NCBI GenBank assembly: GCA_000827205.1
Contig: KN832555.1
Span: 3,436,696-3,500,695 of the forward strand
Source of the DNA: Plicaturopsis crispa FD-325 SS-3
Taxonomy: Eukaryota > Basidiomycota > Agaricomycetes > Amylocorticiales > Amylocorticiaceae
Direction: 5' to 3'
DNA: 64,000 bases
Shown: positions 21,322-32,494 of the stretch, piece by piece
Layout: every line of letters starts with the position of its first letter
Position numbering within the stretch: position 1 is the first letter of the stretch
The notes under the pieces: generated by a model
Database searches by the model: none
Seen by the model: only the letters and a program-made list of their open reading frames with translations
Told to the model about the DNA's origin: nothing
Translations under genes and position numbers: made by a program

Positions 21322-23025
21322 GGCGATATATAACGCTTGCTTAAGTGCGTGTAGGACGTGATAAGATGCGTTTCTAGTCGTGATACCTGGGCACAGCCAA
21401 GGTGGAACTGACAATAGCTGGGAGGTGGTCAATAAGGCAACACGACGGACAGATACAAAGGCCAGCGCACTTTAAGTACCCGTCGATAGGCCGGATGTAC
21501 ACGAGGCGTGCGGGCGATTGTACGCAGTTATAAAGATGGGAAAACCTGTGGGAGCCGCGCAAGCTGTTCTACTGAGAATACGATGCCTCGTGTGTCGGGT
21601 AAGGCCCGAAGAAAGTGAAGCAGAAGAAGCGGAAAAGTCGCTGAGGGCGGTAGGATATGGGAGTGTACAGTCAAGATGCACAAGCGCCGGCGAGCGCCTT
21701 ATAAGAAACGGCGACAGTGAGATTCCATTGTCCTTGCCAACGAGCATGGCGAAGAAACGGAGGTGAAAGGACAATGGCGAAAACAACTTCCGTTCCGCAT
21801 TCGGAGATTATGGCTTATGTAATCGCTAAGATAACCGACGACAGCGAGTGCCACAATTGTCTCCAGACTCAAACGCTCACCAGCTCTCTACCCTCATGCT
21901 GTACTCATACTCTGTGCGCTGAACGGACTGGACAGAGCTGTTGTACAGCTCGCAGAAAATTGACTCTCAACCACTAGCTGTCTAAATTCTTGACTGGATC
22001 CACCTCGGGAGGCTACGGCAAAATCCAGGGCTCCTTCTCCTCCACGTACATTTCGATCAACATGCAAAGTGCCCCGTTCCTTGCCACGACGATGGATGGC
22101 GGGGGCTAAGAATATCCAGGTCAAGCGCCAGCAGCTGCATGGGCGCAGTTTTGACTCCCAAGACAACTCGAACTCTGGTCCTGCATCCTGATCGACGCCG
22201 GACGGAAACTTACGGCTCGTCCCTTAGGTCTTTGCAGGCGAGTGCATATGCTGGCGTGCAGCAGTCTCGGACGAACGTTGTTTGGTCGGGGTAGCTGCTG
22301 CGCATTGTCACCGATTTTGTACCACCCCTCGTGTTAGCTGCTCTGGCTCCGGAACACAGTAGGGTGCGCTCCACAACTCCAGTCTCACAAGTTACTCACT
22401 AATCTATATGCACATAGCAATGCCAACCTACATGGCCTCTGTGATCAGCGCGTTCCCTGACGATCTGCCCTACGCCTGAACCTCTGGGACCGAACTCCTT
22501 CCTTGTCCACACCCCTGCCTCGCTAGACCTGTACAAAGATCGCCAACACAATATGAGACCGAGTTCGACTATTGCAACACCACTATGTGGCGTAGTTTTA
22601 TGGACTGCACTAATCATTTGCATCGGCATGTGGTCCTCACAAATAAGTGAGCAATGTGTATTTGAGAAAACGTGATGTCTACAATAAAATCCAATGGTGG
22701 AAACTGATGTTGGGATTGTGCGGACTGAAGCATACTACTACTAGGAGCATCAGACGCGCAAGTCATTTCGTTGCATGAGTAGTCATAATCTGAACCGGAA
22801 CCAAGCGACAGCGCATGAAGACGAACGACATAGAAAAAACCCGCTTGCAAGTAAAAAAGTTAACATAGTATACACTAGAAATAGAGGGAAACGGCGACGA
22901 ACGAACGATGTGGAAAGGAAAAGACATTAAGTGTGACATCCACCGCAATCGTCCATCATGCTCACACAACACTCCAAGAAGACTCAAGACACCCAGACAA
23001 ACGCCAGCGTTCACCTCGAGCAGCG
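21322..23025. other. 1.7 kb intergenic, no supported gene
   Basis: Upstream of the GH16 gene and downstream of VAC8. Scattered short frames lack family signals and splice partners. Small palindromes occur (for example GAGCTGT/ACAGCTC at about 21929). This is the longest gene-free stretch in the window and could hold a non-coding RNA or decayed gene that I cannot recognise. Confidence 0.5.
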
Positions 23026-25409
23026 CTAGTGCCCGTGCGAGCTCGCCGCAAAGGCTTCCCGCACACTCTTCCGCAGCTCCTCGTGCTCGTCCAGCGATGA
23101 TCCCGGCGCGACATGCGAGCCCGTGAGGCTCCCGGGCACCAGCGGCGTCTCCCCATCCCCGTCCACGAACTCGAGGATCCGGCGGCCGAGCAACTGTATC
23201 TCGCCCTGCCCCTCGCCCGTCTCCGTCTCTTGGTACGACTGCGACTGCGAGCGATGCGACCGCGGCGTGCCGACGGACGATGAGGGCGTCGACGTGCGCG
23301 AGGCGGCGAGCTGCCGGATGTTCGGGATCAGCTTGTTCGAGGTCCGGATGTTGCTGATCAGCTGCGGGTCGCCGGACTCGAGCAGCTGCACGATCGTCCA
23401 CACTGCGATGTGCTGGAACGTCGCGTCCGGGCTGCTGAGGAAGCGGTAGAGGTATCGGTGCATGCCGCCGTCGGGCTTATCCCAGACGTCGTTGAATGCG
23501 GAGTAGTCGTCCGTGGCTGTTCGCCCATCTAAGCGGCACGTTAGTGTGGCAGCGGAGATAGCGGTCAGACGACGAACCTTTCGACGAGAGATTGCCCAAA
23601 GCAGCAGCGCTGTTTCCTTGTACCTCAGAGCTCGGAGAGTCCGTGAGTGGAATCAGCACCTCGCAGATGCCCATCTCGAGCAACTGGCCCTTCAGCTCGT
23701 CTAAGCCTTCCATGAGTACACGTGAGATGCACAGAAGGAAGGAAAAAGCGCACCACTCAGTGCCAGCACCGCAACACACGCCGTCATCTCGCTCTGCACA
23801 TTCATGGGGACCTCCAGGACGAGGTCCTTGATGCTCTGCACAGCACCAGCTTTCACAATGGCCGTCTTGTTCTTCTCGGAACTCGCTGCGAGATTACGAA
23901 GCGTCGAGATCGCATGGCACTGGACCTCCTCGTTGTCCTTAAAAGACAGCAAGTTGATGAGAGGTTGTAGGAAGCCGGACTCGATGATGGGAGACTCGTT
24001 CTGGGGATGGATAGACACGTTGCGTACGCATGCCGCAGAAGAGAGGATGAGTGGCAGGTAGGTCGATTGTAGAAGACGGAGCAGGGAAGAAAGCCCGTCA
24101 GCCTTGACGATTTCTAATTGGTACTTCTCTGTGCAGGCCTTTCAGCATTGTGAACGTGCGAACAAAGCGCTGGTGACATACCATCACTAGCGAGATTCCG
24201 AAGAGCAAGAGCGGCTTGGCATTGAACTTTCAGACTGGGGCTGTCCATGAGCATTACAAGACTTGTGACAAGTTTGGGCTCTGTCTGCGCCAGTTTCTTC
24301 CTGTTGGAACCTAAACACATTGCGTACATCTGGTGAGAGGCGGATTTACAGGTTGAGAGGCGCAACTTACCATCGACAGCAATATTACTGAGGGCGGTGG
24401 TGCAGTAGTATTGAACATCGGTGTCCGGCGAGTTGAGCAGGCTGACGAGCACTGGGATAGCGCCTGCGTTGACGAGCTGCTGCCTGTTCTCGTCTGCATG
24501 TCCGCGTAAATCACAAAATGCTGGTAACAAGAACGTATGTATGAGCATACCCGAATGAGTCATGTTCAACAACGCTCCCGTAGCATTGCGCTGAACCCGC
24601 ATGTCCTTTGACCGTGCAAGACGCGTCAAGGGCACCAATGCACCAGACTTCGCGATCTTCGTCTTGTTGTCGTCTGAATGGCAGGCATCAGTTTTACGAA
24701 ATGTGGACGTCGTGTTAAACGCACCGTGCGTTGCTAGGTTCGTCACACAGCCTACTGCGTTGCATTGAACCTCGACGTTTGGACTCAGCATCTGTCGAAT
24801 GAGCGGTTCAAGGCCTCCCAGTTTCACAATGAGCAACTTGTTGTCGGCTGTGGCGCGAACCGTCAATTGGCGATACTATAACGAGCACAGTAACGCAAAA
24901 TGATACGACGTACTGTTGACAGCCAAATTGCCCAATGCCGCGCTAGCAGCGCGTTGCACCTCTGTGTCGTGGCTGCTAAGGAGGAAAAGGATGGGATCGA
25001 GCGTATCCCGACCGACGGGCCGTACTTCTTTCTCGGTTATCTCAGCGAAAGCGAGGGCCGCGCTGCGCTGTAAATCTACATTGTCGGAGAAGGAGAGGGT
25101 GGTCAATGCTGTGAGTGGTGAGCCCGTGAAGAAGTTTGTCGTCGTCCGGTCTGGCAAGCGAACGAAGTTCCGGGTCAGTTTTCCGTGCGCGAAGATGTGG
25201 GACAGACGCACTCTCGAGGTACTGGAGAAGATCCGCGACCGCCTCGCGCTCATTCTCGAGCAGGAGGGGCTCATACGACTGTGACTTTCGCGAGTTGACT
25301 TGATGAGATGCATCCCAGGTGCGGTAACCATCGTCAGCCCAATTTTTGTGATGCAAAGACGAGCGAAAAACGCACAGCATGACTCGCAGCAGCTAGAGAC
25401 GTTTCCCAT
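23026..25409 (-). CDS. VAC8: Vac8-type armadillo-repeat vacuolar protein
   Basis: Starts [11 protein letters not shown] at 25409: Gly2 for myristoylation and Cys7, Cys8 and Cys11 for palmitoylation, which anchor Vac8 to the vacuole. The first exon splices (GTGCG...CATCAAG) into [20 protein letters not shown], restoring the family's usual N-terminus. Armadillo repeats follow through the protein: [80 protein letters not shown] and more, to a Ser/Thr-rich tail ending AASSHGH at 23026. Vac8 is a scaffold for vacuole inheritance, vacuole fusion, nucleus-vacuole junctions and Cvt/autophagy. Many introns fall between repeats. Complete. Confidence 0.93.
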
Positions 25410-26703
25410 AGCGTCGGTGGGTGTTCACGAGCAGGGAAGGGGGAGAAAGAGAGTGGGCAACAGTTTGTACTTGGGCGAGAGGTGGAAGTTCAGAATCGCT
25501 TTCGGTACAAGTACCGTGCGAACTGCGCGCGGAGGTTGCCGCTGTGGCGTAGCGTTCCCGCATCGTGCGTGCGGCTGCGTTTCTTTCCCTCTCACTTTCA
25601 CCTGCTTGCTGATCGTCTATGATCATAATGCTGCTGTTCCAGGACCCATCGGTGCCGACAAGCCCTCTGTACGGGCGTTAATGGCTGGAAATGAAGGGCA
25701 CACCAAACGTGTGTCGGTGATTAGACAGGTAAGCCGTCTCTACCTACCGGGCGTACTAGCCTTCGACAGAGATAGCGGGAGTCCTCCGCTTTCTGTCTCC
25801 CGTGTTCGAGTTTGGTGTTATACAAATGGATGCTGACACCCTATATCTGCAGATACCAACCGATTCTCATCCTAATACAGGCCCTTTCTCGACCTGTTCG
25901 CTTATGGGCTCCTGTGAGGGTATACTTCTACGAAGTCTTCTTCGCGATACGATTCGAGACGCGTACTTTCCGTTTCCTTTGCAGTAAATGTTCTACGAGC
26001 TTCCTTCGGGGTTTTGTGAACTTTGTCTATACAGGTATACTACATTGAACCATCGTGCTCCATGTCTATGACCTTTGCTTGCTGGTGTGAATTTCTAACC
26101 GCACTACTTGTACGAGTGTTTGTTACGATTTCGATTTTGTTAGGCTCCAGATTCTCAGGCCCAGGAACTGCACTGCGAGTTTGACATCGCGGACAGTAGT
26201 ACACCGACGTGTGCCCGAGCTACAGGTGGGTGTCGTCTTCGTTCCGACTGATCAACTAAACCTCACTGGATCTGCCTCAATCTTTCAACCCTCTTTAGAA
26301 GGCCGCGGTGTTCTGGCGTTGGACAATCGTCGGTCGATACGATGTAAGGGTTTCAAGTAAGTTACAGAGCGTACCGAGGCATCAGATGGGGCACCCGACA
26401 TCGTCAGTTCAACTTGGCCCATATTCAACAAGATAGCGAATTCTCCTTCGTGTAAGCCGCCCTAGGCGCCACATGCAGGACGCGACGACGCGCCGCTCTG
26501 CATGCGACGGTTTTTTTATAGGTTACTCCACAGGCTACAAGGAAGTTGATCGTTGCTCCAACAAGCGTACCCTTTTTTCCAGCCTATATAACGTCAGAAG
26601 GGCTCCTGGCACCCCCTACAAATTGAAAAACCGCCAGGTCGACGGGCAACGACCTCTCTCTCCCCATTTTCTTCTTCTCACTCGACTCCATTTCTCGACC
26701 GCC
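25410..26703. promoter_or_regulatory. 1.3 kb divergent upstream region of VAC8 and MP88-like gene 2
   Basis: No gene is supported. It is long for a promoter in this compact genome; about 25620-26060 contains a 61-78-codon open frame without family signal. A TATA box for the glycoprotein gene lies at 26585-26592. Confidence 0.5.
26585..26592 (+). promoter_or_regulatory. TATA box of MP88-like gene 2
   Basis: TATATAAC, 119 bp before the start codon. Confidence 0.5.
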
Positions 26704-28166
26704 ATGTCTTCACGGGTCTTACTTGCTGCGGCTCTGATCGCTGTCCACTCGTTCACTTCTGCGAGCGCCGAAACTACCATCACGGCCGCGCCTCCACGCC
26801 GCTCGCCTTCTCACCATGATCTTGCCGCTAGGCAGGGGTCGGCCGTCACGCAGACGACCTCCCCTCAGCCACTCACCGACTACTCGTACCCCTACTCGCA
26901 GCTCCCGTACCAGGTGAACCCGTATCCCGTTGGACGTGGACCTCAGTCCGGGTACAATCTGTGCAACTCCACCACGGAGGGCGACAACTCGCAATGCCAG
27001 ACCTTGATCATGAACTCGCTCGTGAGTTGTGTTGTTGGAGTTGACCTATACCGCCCGTTCTGACACGTGATTTTCATGAAGTCCGACTTCTGCCTGTGGG
27101 GCTCCCCCAAGCAGGGAGGAACCATTGGCGACGTTGAGGCGTCCGTCGTTGCGTACTGCACCCAGAAGGGGCATGGCACCCGCATCATTCCTCCTGGCAC
27201 CATCACCGGCGCTCAAGTGAGTTGCCAGCCCTCTTTCTGTTCGGAACCAAAGCAAAATTGACACTTGTGCGAAGTTTATGAAAACCAGTGCATATATCCA
27301 GATCACCGGTCACTTCAACCAGAGCGGTATTGGGCTTGACCCCAACGACGGTGGAGGAGAGCTTGACCCCCACGGTGCGGACTTGCTTGGAAACCCTCTC
27401 GGTGGAGTAGTCTACTCGTCTGGGCTTCCTACTGCGAAGGACTCTACTCTGCAGCAGGTCCAGTCCTGGAACACGTGAGTGAGGATCGTTTTGGGAATGC
27501 CGCGGTCTGTTGACAGTTTCTCGATAGTTTCGTCGGTTCGGGCACATTCTGCATTAAGCTGTGCGACCCCAGCGTGAACAACCCGAACTACTGCGAGAAG
27601 TAGGCAATTTCCTCCGCGTACATTTTGGCGGTTTGCTGATTTGGGTCAACTATAGCCGTTTCGATCTGCTGGGATGCTCGTACAACATGCCTGCCTCCTA
27701 CAAGGACAACGAGTTCACCAGTTGCGAGGGTGACCTCCAGGAGATTGTCGGTACATACACCTCGAACGGACAGAGTAAGTGATGTATCGTAGCCCAACTT
27801 TCCTGCAGTCTGATTCCTCCGTTTAGCTCTCACATGGAGCCAGCCTTCCGAGCTTCCTCCCAGCAGCACTGTTCCCTGGACCCCTGTCATCCCCTCGTCT
27901 AGCAACTGCCAGACCCACTCCTCGGCTGAGCTTTTCGCTGCGGTAAGTTCATCTAGTCAGTCGACCATAGTTTGATCACTGACATCCATGCATGTTAGAC
28001 GTCTGGTGCGTCGGGATCCGGCAGCAGCAGCGGTGCCGCGGCCAGCAAGACCGGCAGTGCCGCGGGCTCGTCCTCGTCTGGCAACTCGAGCAGCGATGCC
28101 GTTCAGCTCATGGCCACCACTGGCCTGTCCTTCATTGTTCTCGGAGCCGCCGTTGTGCTGTTGTAA
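26704..28166 (+). CDS. MP88-like (macrofage-activating) secreted GPI glycoprotein, copy 2
   Basis: Paralogue of the gene at 17825 and on the same strand. Signal peptide MSSRVLLAAALIAVHSFTSA, then the same AAPPRRSPSHHDLAARQ segment and Cys-rich blocks (GYNLCNSTTEGDNSQC, SDFCLWGSPKQGGTIGD, GHFNQSGIGLDPNDGGGELD, FDLLGCSYNMPASYKDNEFT, SSSNCQTHSSAELF). The Ser/Gly-rich tail is shorter, ending in a hydrophobic GPI-type tail (FIVLGAAVVLL). It differs from copy 1 by one extra 58-bp intron (27217-27274) splitting GAQ from FMKTSAYIQ. The dinucleotide ends are GT-AG and the acceptor reads GCGAAG. Both copies look functional. Location: cell surface or secreted; exact role unknown. Confidence 0.88.
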
Positions 28167-28686
28167 GGCGTCGGTTTAGGTCCGTGTCGATCTGCATATT
28201 GCGTATAATTTGATACCACCATTCGGACTCGCACATTATTATCGTTTCTGTTTATAGTAATGCAGAGCCATTTCATTTACCCTGCCACGAACGACATTTG
28301 CTTGCACAACATGCACCTGAGGTTGAACAAGACATCCCCGAGCGGCGAGCGCCAACGACTTGCCTATATTTCCTTTTCTGTCCATGCATGTGACGATACT
28401 GACGTTCCAGACAGGGGCTAATTCGAGGCGCGGGTCGAATTCTCTAGAAACGCGTCGGCCTTTGCACAGCGATTGTCAAGCAAAAAGACATGTTCTCGAA
28501 TCTACGACACACGTCTGCACTCGACGCGCGGCGTCCTGGGGCGTACGCGGCCCTTCCTTCTAAGCATTTCCCGGACCTTCAGTCATCCGTCTTGGATCCT
28601 ATAAAAGTCCCCCGCGGTTCTGGTCTGTCCCCCAGTTCAATACTTTCCCAGCTCACAACTAACGCACAACTACAACTGCGACTCAA
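28167..28686. promoter_or_regulatory. Upstream region of the BAG-domain gene
   Basis: 520 bp with a good TATA box (28600-28607) 87 bp before the ATG, followed by a leader rich in AAC/ACA. No other gene seen. A heat-shock-like GAATTC...TAGAA arrangement at about 28437 has imperfect spacing. Confidence 0.5.
28600..28607 (+). promoter_or_regulatory. TATA box of the BAG-domain gene
   Basis: TATAAAAG, a near-consensus TATA, suggesting a regulated, possibly stress-inducible, gene. Confidence 0.6.
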
Positions 28687-31256
28687 ATGTTTGCGTTTAC
28701 CCCCAGCACATCGTTCAGTCCTCGCTCGCATCTTGCTAGCCCCCAGCGCTCATCCGCTTCATCCCCCTCACCCCTTGGCGCTCGCGAGAAGTACCTCGCT
28801 GCTCTAGCACAAGCTAAAGCAGCAGAGCAAGAATATCTCGCCGCCGTCGCCGCAGAGGAGCAGCAGCAGCAGGCTCGCCAGCGCGAGGAAGCTCTTCGTC
28901 GCCAGCACGAGGAAGCCCTTCGTCGCCAACGCGAAGAGGAATTGCTACGTCGCCAGCGTGAGCATGCACTGCTTACTTCCGCAGCCCCCGCATACGCTCG
29001 GGGCTACTACCCATACTATGCGGCGTACGAGCCTACCCCTGTCGTGTATCACAATGCGCGGGAGATCGAGGAGCAGCAGCGTCTAGCTGCCCTTCGCCGT
29101 CTCCGGGAAGCGGAGGAGGAGCGTCTCGCTGCGCTCTATCGTCAACAGGAGGAAGAGGAGCTCAAGCGTGTGGCGCTTCTTCGCCAGCAGCAAGAGGAGG
29201 CCCAGCGGCGTGCTATACTGGTAAGCAACGTTTTGATATGGGTGCGTATCGCTGGACCTGACTGGTATGATCAGCAGCAGCAACAGGCACCTTCCGTTCA
29301 GGCTCCTAGCAACAACACGGTAGACCTCCAGGATATCTTCAAACTTCTTCTCGGGGCACAGCAGCCACAGTGCTCTCCTCGGACGGAGGTCGAACCCTGC
29401 AGGATCGCAACACCTGTGGAGCCTGAGGTCGTTCAACGTCCTGTACAGCAGCCGATCGACCTGCAGCAGCTTTTCGGTCTTCTCACGGGAGGTGTGCCTC
29501 CCCAGGCTGCACAAGCCAAGCCGGCGGTTTCCGCATCGGTAAGTGTGCCAAGGTCTTCCTCGATGGTCCATAGTTATTTACAATATGTTTCTCAGACACA
29601 GCCCACTCCTCAGCCCAAGACTGCGGCCACCCCTGCACCGAAGGTCGAGACACCGAAGGCCGAGACACCGAAGGTCGAGACACCGAAGCGCGAGAGCACT
29701 CAGCACCACGCCTCGCAAGAGCCGCAAGTCATTGATCCGCAACAATTCCTCCAGGCCTTGTTTGGTGGCTGTCGTCCAGGGACCAGTTGCGCATCGGTAA
29801 GTCTCCATTTATCATGGAAGATTTGGAATATCCGGACTAATCCACTTCACTTTAGCCCTCGAAACCTCAACCAGAGCCTGTAAAGCCCGCATCAAAGTCA
29901 GCCGTCGCGCCTGTACAAATCCCCAAGCGCGAGGATTCCCCAAAGCGCACAGAGCCTACCCCCCGCGCCCCGTCTCCCAAACGCGCGGAGCAAACTGCCC
30001 CGCAATTCGTGTCTCTGCAAGACCTCCTTGAAGGGCGTATGCGTAATGAGGGTGACGCTGACGTGCGCAATACCCTTAACGGACTTCTTTCGCATATGTT
30101 CCCCGCTGCACCTGCAGCCGCCGCTCACCCCCAGCCACCGCGCCAATCCCAGCCCCAGTCGCAGCCCCAGCCCCAACGCACCCCTTTGAAAGGCGCTGAG
30201 GTGAAGCCTTCCGACAACGGCAAGGGCAAAGCCAGAGCAGAACCCCGCGAGCCCAGCCCTGTCCGCTCCGAGAAAGAGATCGCCGACGCGCTACACACCA
30301 TCGAATCGATCGACACCGCCTTCAACTCCCTCCACTCCGACTTCACCTTCCCCGCGCACCTCGACTTCGTCCCCTCCGCCTCGCCCTCCGCGCCCGTCAC
30401 CGACACGAAGCTCGCGTACACCGCGGCGAACGCGCCCGTGCGCTACTACGAGCACGCCCTGAGCCAGCTGCTGTCGAAGCTCGATGCGGTGGAGAGCGGG
30501 GGGAGCGAGGATGTGCGCGCAAGGCGGAAGGAGGTGGTGGCGCGTGTGGAGAGGGCGCTGGAGGAGGTGGAGAGGGAGGTGAGTGGGAGGATGGGCGCGT
30601 GGAAGGCGAGGAATGAGGTGCAGGCGGAGAAGGAGGCGGAAACGCCTGTGTCAGCGGAAGCTCCTACGACGTCGGATGCTCCTGCCGTCGAGGTCACACC
30701 TGCACCTGTCGCATCTTCAGACGAGACATCCACGCAACCCGATACTCATCCATCTGCGCCGACTCCCAGCGCTAGTCTTCGTCCGATTCAAGTGACGATC
30801 TCAGGGCCGGAGCCTTCCGACGAGAGCCCGGCTGAGGAGGAAGAGCCTTCCAATTTCACTACCGCTATCGCCACTCCTGTCGACCCCCCTGCACAGGACG
30901 TATCCGTTCCCGTCTCTGTTCCCATCGCCATTCCGGACATTGCTGCGCCTATTGAACCTTCCACCAATCACGCAGCACCAAGTGCTAGCGCTGAGCAGCA
31001 AGATAATCCCGCTGATGTCGCAGTAGCGCCGGAGCCTGCGTCGATCCCTGAGCAGTCCGAGCAGCTGGATACACCCAAACCTACCACCCCTAATCCCACC
31101 ACCGACGGCCCTCAGCTCGACACATTCCTCCTCCCCGCCTCTCCCGTCTTCCACTCGCCGTCGGGGCCCTCCCCCGCACATTCGGACTCTGATAAAGGGG
31201 ACGCAGTGGTCGTGGGGGAGCCGCAGGATAGCGACTGGAGCGAAGTGGATGCATGA
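28687..31256 (+). CDS. Large BAG-domain Hsp70 co-chaperone with coiled-coil N-terminus
   Basis: Four exons (28687-29220, 29275-29538, 29596-29796, 29856-31256) give 799 residues. Residues about 30-180 form an Arg/Gln/Glu-rich coiled coil (EEALRRQHEEALRRQREEEL). Repeats of the segment DLQDIFKLLLG / DLQQLFGLLTG / DPQQFLQALFGG / SLQDLLEGRM appear four times between linkers, like short amphipathic helices. A VETPK repeat lies near 29640-29695. The BAG domain spans about 475-575 (ALHTIESIDTAFNSLHSDF ... VRYYEHALSQLLSKLDAV ... RRKEVVARVERALEEVEREV) and would bind the Hsp70 ATPase domain as a nucleotide-exchange factor. The remaining 220 residues are acidic, Pro-rich and disordered, ending DSDWSEVDA. 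Large BAG proteins of this kind occur in other basidiomycetes; the client is unknown. Confidence 0.85.
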
Positions 31257-31479
31257 TAGGCGGCATACTACTGGACATTATGAACGTTATGATTTTGTGG
31301 CACTTGAGATGGACATGATGATTTTTACTAGTATATATGGATCCACATAACGAATTGTACACTACGACCGTTTGCAATGTACTTTAGAGAACGAATAAAC
31401 ACGAGACCTTCCGTCGAATGAAGTGCACTGTGAAACCAAGGACTTGGTTGCATAATGATCACCTTGCAACATAAGTACT

Positions 31480-32000
31480 ACAGAACAGTTCCAGGTTTAG
31501 TTTCTGAGGGAGGGTTTCACTTACAGATGGAAGACAAATTCGGTGCAATTGCGATGTTCACAGCTTTCTCACTGAGCGGTGAGTTTTGGAACCTCCCAAA
31601 TCCCTGACTAGCGACGACACGGGAAATAGCCTCTGAGAACTCCGGCAATGCGAAAAGTGCACACAAGTCAGATCCCTCTGGAGACGATTCAGACGACCCC
31701 CCAGCCATGACAATATCTGCCCTTGCGCACCCACCTGTGAGCACTGAGCAGTGCAACGTCGAAAGGTGACGGTGCTGCATCGCCCGGTGCTGTCACATCG
31801 CCCGGTCTTCCGACGTCGCCGGGACTTCCGACGTCGCCTGGACTTCCGACGTCGCCTGGTACTCCCTATAATGTAGGAAAATCGACTGTCCTTTTTCTGG
31901 AATTTTTGTCTGACTATGGGAGACTAGGTACTCCCGCGTCCCCGGGAAATGCTTCAACGTCCCCTGGTGCACCCAGGGTGCACCTGCCCCTCCTGGATGG
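31480..32000 (+). pseudogene. Fragment of KNH-like surface protein gene
   Basis: Copies exon 2, its intron and the start of the stalk exon of the gene at 7529-8995: MEDKFGAIAMFTAFSLSG, the acidic Ser patch and the SPG repeats. The signal peptide exon, membrane segment and tail are all missing; sequence jumps from the stalk to DNA matching the 3' flank (about 7280) of the left copy. The frame is also broken before the repeats. It has one more SPGLPT unit than the left copy and a small insertion at 31867-31935. No product is expected. Confidence 0.88.
31867..31935. mobile_element. 60-bp insertion with 9-bp duplication in the KNH fragment
   Basis: GGTACTCCC occurs at 31858-31866 and again at 31927-31935, with 60 bp of AT-richer DNA between; the left arm has a single GGTACTCCC at the same point. 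This is the pattern of an insertion with a 9-bp target-site duplication. The inserted 60 bp have no clear terminal inverted repeats, so it may be a tiny transposon remnant or a repair filler. Confidence 0.6.
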
Positions 32001-32409
32001 AGCCAATTTCGGAGTCACTCCAGTGCTTCCTAACACGACCATACAGTTCGACCGAGAGCCTTACATGCTTTGCGCACCGTGCATATGTATGTAAGTAGTT
32101 GACGTGCTTCAGCTTCCCTTCAGCGCCTTCAGCACTTACTCAGAGTGTTTGGAGTTTATTGGTGCCGAGGCGGAACCTTTCCTCGCATTCCCTGAAGCTC
32201 GCCACATAGCTATAGTGAGTTTGCTCGGTCATTTGTGCTCCATAGGACTTATTCAAGAGGACTAAAGCGTCCAGATTTCTAATACGTGGCAGCAGTAATA
32301 CCAGTCAGCCCAGGGGTTCGTAACATATCGAAGCGCCATGCTCGCAACCTGGTAAGAAAGATACCGTACGTGCATACTTCTGGTTGACTGAGACAGAATG
32401 GTACTCCAG

Positions 32410-32417
32410 TATAAATA
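32410..32417 (+). promoter_or_regulatory. TATA box of the intact oxidoreductase gene
   Basis: TATAAATA, 85 bp before the start codon and conserved in the left arm (6911-6918). Confidence 0.65.
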
Positions 32418-32494
32418 CTACCCCAGGATGACTACCCCTCAGCCCCGCAATCTCAAACAGTACCGCACAAAGCAAAAACACACTCTGAACGGAT

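Noticed and set aside
28432-28452. Heat-shock element upstream of the BAG gene
   Set aside because: GAA and TTC units are present, but spacing does not fit the nGAAnnTTCn pattern.
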